DNA from: Aquitalea sp. LB_tupeE
Lineage (GTDB): Bacteria; Pseudomonadota; Gammaproteobacteria; Burkholderiales; Chromobacteriaceae
DNA: 46,439 nucleotides
Assembly: GCF_013391415.1 (NCBI RefSeq)
Contig: NZ_JACAXB010000014.1
Span: forward strand, 1-46,439
Direction: 5' to 3'
The notes under the pieces: generated by a model
The model's input: only the letters and a program-made list of their open reading frames with translations
Databases searched by the model: none
Told to the model about the DNA's origin: nothing
Shown here: positions 44,683 to 46,439 of the stretch, one piece after another
Layout of the letters: each line of letters starts with the position of its first letter
Numbering within the stretch: the first letter of the stretch is position 1
Program-made: the position numbers and the translations under genes

Positions 44683-46311
44683 TCAGCGCACATCTTGCTG
44701 CTGTTCGGGCGGTGTCGCCGGAGCGGCATACCAGTGCTGTGGCGGTACGATCACCGCCTGCGCGGGCTGGGCGCGGAAATGCGGGGACATGATCTGTACG
44801 CCAAACTCATTGAACACATCCTGTATATGCCCGTGTAGCGCGGTAAACAGGTCCACTGGCAGGGTGTCCGGCAGGATACTCACCTGCAGCTCGTACTCGA
44901 CATAAAAATCCTGCAGCTTCAGCTGACGTACCAGAATGGGCTGTTTTGCATCCACGGTCGGCGTGCGGTGCGCTGCCAACTCCAGCATGGCCTGCACTTG
45001 CCGCCATGGGGTGTCGTAACCAATCGACACCATCGTGGTCAAGGCTAGCCCGCGCCCCTGGCTTGGCCGGCTGTAGTTTTCCACCTTGCCGCCCACCACA
45101 ACGGCGTTAGGCAGCGTGACCTCATGGTCCTGTCGCGTCATCACCTTGGTGGACAAGGCACTCAGCTCGGTCACATAACCTTCCACATCACCGATACGTA
45201 CATAATCTCCGGCACGCAAGGCTCGGGAATACACCAGGACCAGGCCGCTCATTGCATGATTCATGATACCCGCCGAGCCCAGTGTCACCAGCAAGCCGAA
45301 AAACACACTCATCCCCTTGAATGCATCGGAATCGGCACCCGGAAAATAAGGGTAGGCAATGGTCAGTGCAAACAACCACAGCACCACACCCAGCAGGCGA
45401 CGCGTGGCCCCCGCCGTTTCGGGATGCAGGCCGGGAAAGCGTAACTGGCCACTTTCGACCATGCCAAACACCAGGCGCAAGCCACGGGACAATAAACGGG
45501 TAAACAGAAAAATCAGCGCGACCGTGAGCAAACCCGGAATCGCCGAAGCTGTGTTATTGAGCAATGCACTCACCAGCTCCCACAGAAATGCGCCCAGACG
45601 CCGGCTCCATGGCAAGGTGTAAGGAAAACGGGCCAGCAACCAGGTCAGCCACAAATAGCTCAGGAACAGCATGCAAAGCGCGGTGGTCAGATTGATGATG
45701 CCGCCTTCGGCCCGCAACACCATACTGCGTAAGCCAAGCCGCCCCCGAATCCAGCCGGGGAGCTTATCCGGGTGCAAGGGCAAGCGCCGCAAGGCATGAC
45801 GACGCAGACGCAGCGTCAGATAGAGCATGCCAACAAACACCACCGTTCCCGCAATACCATAGCCAGCCGCGATGCTTAGCGCCTGGGAGGAATGCTCCTG
45901 CAGATAGTGAAGCCGTAATTGATTGAGCCGCTCCACCGCATTGGTGGCGGATTGCTTCAAGCTCAAGCCGTCAGCCGGATCCAGATCATCAGCAACGATA
46001 TTGAACAGCGGCTTGCCGTTCACGGATATCCGGTAGGCGGTATTTGTACCGCTACCATACGGTGTGGCCAATACAGGAAACGCAGCATCTGCCGACTCCA
46101 GGCCACGCATCCGCGCTTCCACACGCACCACGCGCTGTGGTGCAGTCAGCTCCCCTTCCTTGCCCAGAAACAGATAAACCGGTTGCCCGGCCAAAACCAG
46201 GGTTCGCTGCTGCTCCCAGGCATCGGGCGACAGACGCGGCTCAGCGGCCATCAGTGGATGGCTCAGCAGCAAGCTGCACAAGACAAACACGCGCAGCAAC
46301 AGGCTAGACAC
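44683..46311 (-). CDS. MscS-family mechanosensitive channel
   Basis: Inner-membrane channel that opens under membrane tension in hypo-osmotic stress. A signal peptide (V-S-S-L-L-L-R-V-F... to M-A-A-E-P) and a periplasmic domain of about 130 residues precede five or more helices. The MscS pore helix and beta domain follow (A-G-I-M-N-H-A-M-S-G, then G-D-Y-V-R-I-G-D-V-E-G-Y-V). Start: GTG 46311 has GGAGG seven bases upstream; ATG 46329 with AAGG is an alternative that adds six residues. The larger size (about 540 aa versus 286 in E. coli MscS) and signal peptide put it in an extended MscS subgroup. It is upstream of the signalling operon, but a 178-bp gap suggests a separate transcript. Confidence 0.88.
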   Translation of the reverse strand: MSSLLLRVFVLCSLLLSHPLMAAEPRLSPDAWEQQRTLVLAGQPVYLFLGKEGELTAPQRVVRVEARMRGLESADAAFPVLATPYGSGTNTAYRISVNGKPLFNIVADDLDPADGLSLKQSATNAVERLNQLRLHYLQEHSSQALSIAAGYGIAGTVVFVGMLYLTLRLRRHALRRLPLHPDKLPGWIRGRLGLRSMVLRAEGGIINLTTALCMLFLSYLWLTWLLARFPYTLPWSRRLGAFLWELVSALLNNTASAIPGLLTVALIFLFTRLLSRGLRLVFGMVESGQLRFPGLHPETAGATRRLLGVVLWLFALTIAYPYFPGADSDAFKGMSVFFGLLVTLGSAGIMNHAMSGLVLVYSRALRAGDYVRIGDVEGYVTELSALSTKVMTRQDHEVTLPNAVVVGGKVENYSRPSQGRGLALTTMVSIGYDTPWRQVQAMLELAAHRTPTVDAKQPILVRQLKLQDFYVEYELQVSILPDTLPVDLFTALHGHIQDVFNEFGVQIMSPHFRAQPAQAVIVPPQHWYAAPATPPEQQQDVR

Positions 46312-46439
46312 AATGCATCCTCCAAGCATGGACTGGCCTTAATCATAGCGGTTTGGCGGTGCCGGGTAAGGGGAGCGTGTCATCACCGGCCATGCCGATG
46401 CAATCGTGGAGAATGACAGCAGAGAGTATGCACGCATAC

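Overview
The window is about 46.4 kb of a high-GC betaproteobacterial chromosome. The protein set (two chemoreceptors, a hemA–prfA pair, D-serine dehydratase, a GbuA-type ureohydrolase with its LysR regulator, class III alcohol dehydrogenase) and the style of the sequences suggest Neisseriales/Chromobacteriaceae (Aquitalea, Vogesella or Chromobacterium-like). That placement is inference from protein resemblance, not from a marker-gene search. I see no rRNA, tRNA, CRISPR array, prophage or intact IS element.

Layout. 1–2.4 kb: two small exported helical proteins, a structured non-coding stretch and a 132-aa unknown protein. 2.4–10.6 kb: two methyl-accepting chemotaxis proteins, with a glutaminase, a di-heme cytochrome c peroxidase, a 55-aa unknown gene and a Gly/His-rich double zinc-ribbon protein between or beside them. 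11.0–14.5 kb: a catabolic operon (MHS-type MFS transporter, class II aldolase, a 43-codon remnant ORF, M20-family amidohydrolase), convergent with a membrane diguanylate cyclase. 15.8–18.5 kb: cupin, FAD-dependent amine oxidase-like protein and an AraC regulator with an NTF2-like sensor domain. 18.6–21 kb: divergent LysR regulator and D-serine dehydratase (dsdC/dsdA type). 21–24.6 kb: ABC exporter, YgaP-like small membrane protein, a 112-bp MITE, Crp/Fnr regulator and RNase D-like exonuclease. 24.7–27.7 kb: LysR regulator divergent from the glutathione-dependent formaldehyde detoxification pair frmA–fghA. 27.8–31.3 kb: sodium:solute symporter and guanidinobutyrase-type ureohydrolase, divergent from a LysR regulator.

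31.35–34.0 kb differs from the rest. It is AT-richer and holds two decayed genes on the minus strand: a HemN-like radical SAM gene with a probable internal deletion and a frameshift, and an alpha/beta hydrolase with two compensating frameshifts. An apparently intact GFA/CENP-V-family gene follows. The region looks like imported DNA being lost. 34.0–37.2 kb is core genome (pdxH; hemA–prfA with overlapping stop/start). 37.2–37.7 kb is a hairpin-rich non-coding gap with oppositely oriented terminators and a candidate small RNA. 37.7–46.3 kb holds a GcvA-like LysR regulator, a three-gene signalling operon (REC–degenerate EAL protein, response regulator, 1284-aa hybrid histidine kinase with Hpt) and an MscS-family channel.

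The most unusual items are the MITE with intact target duplication, the decaying radical SAM/hydrolase pair, the His-rich zinc-ribbon protein downstream of a perfect 19-bp palindrome, the catalytically degenerate EAL response regulator, the remnant ORF in the amidohydrolase operon and the structured RNA-like regions near 1.8–2.0 kb and 37.3–37.6 kb. I found no clearly new multi-gene system.
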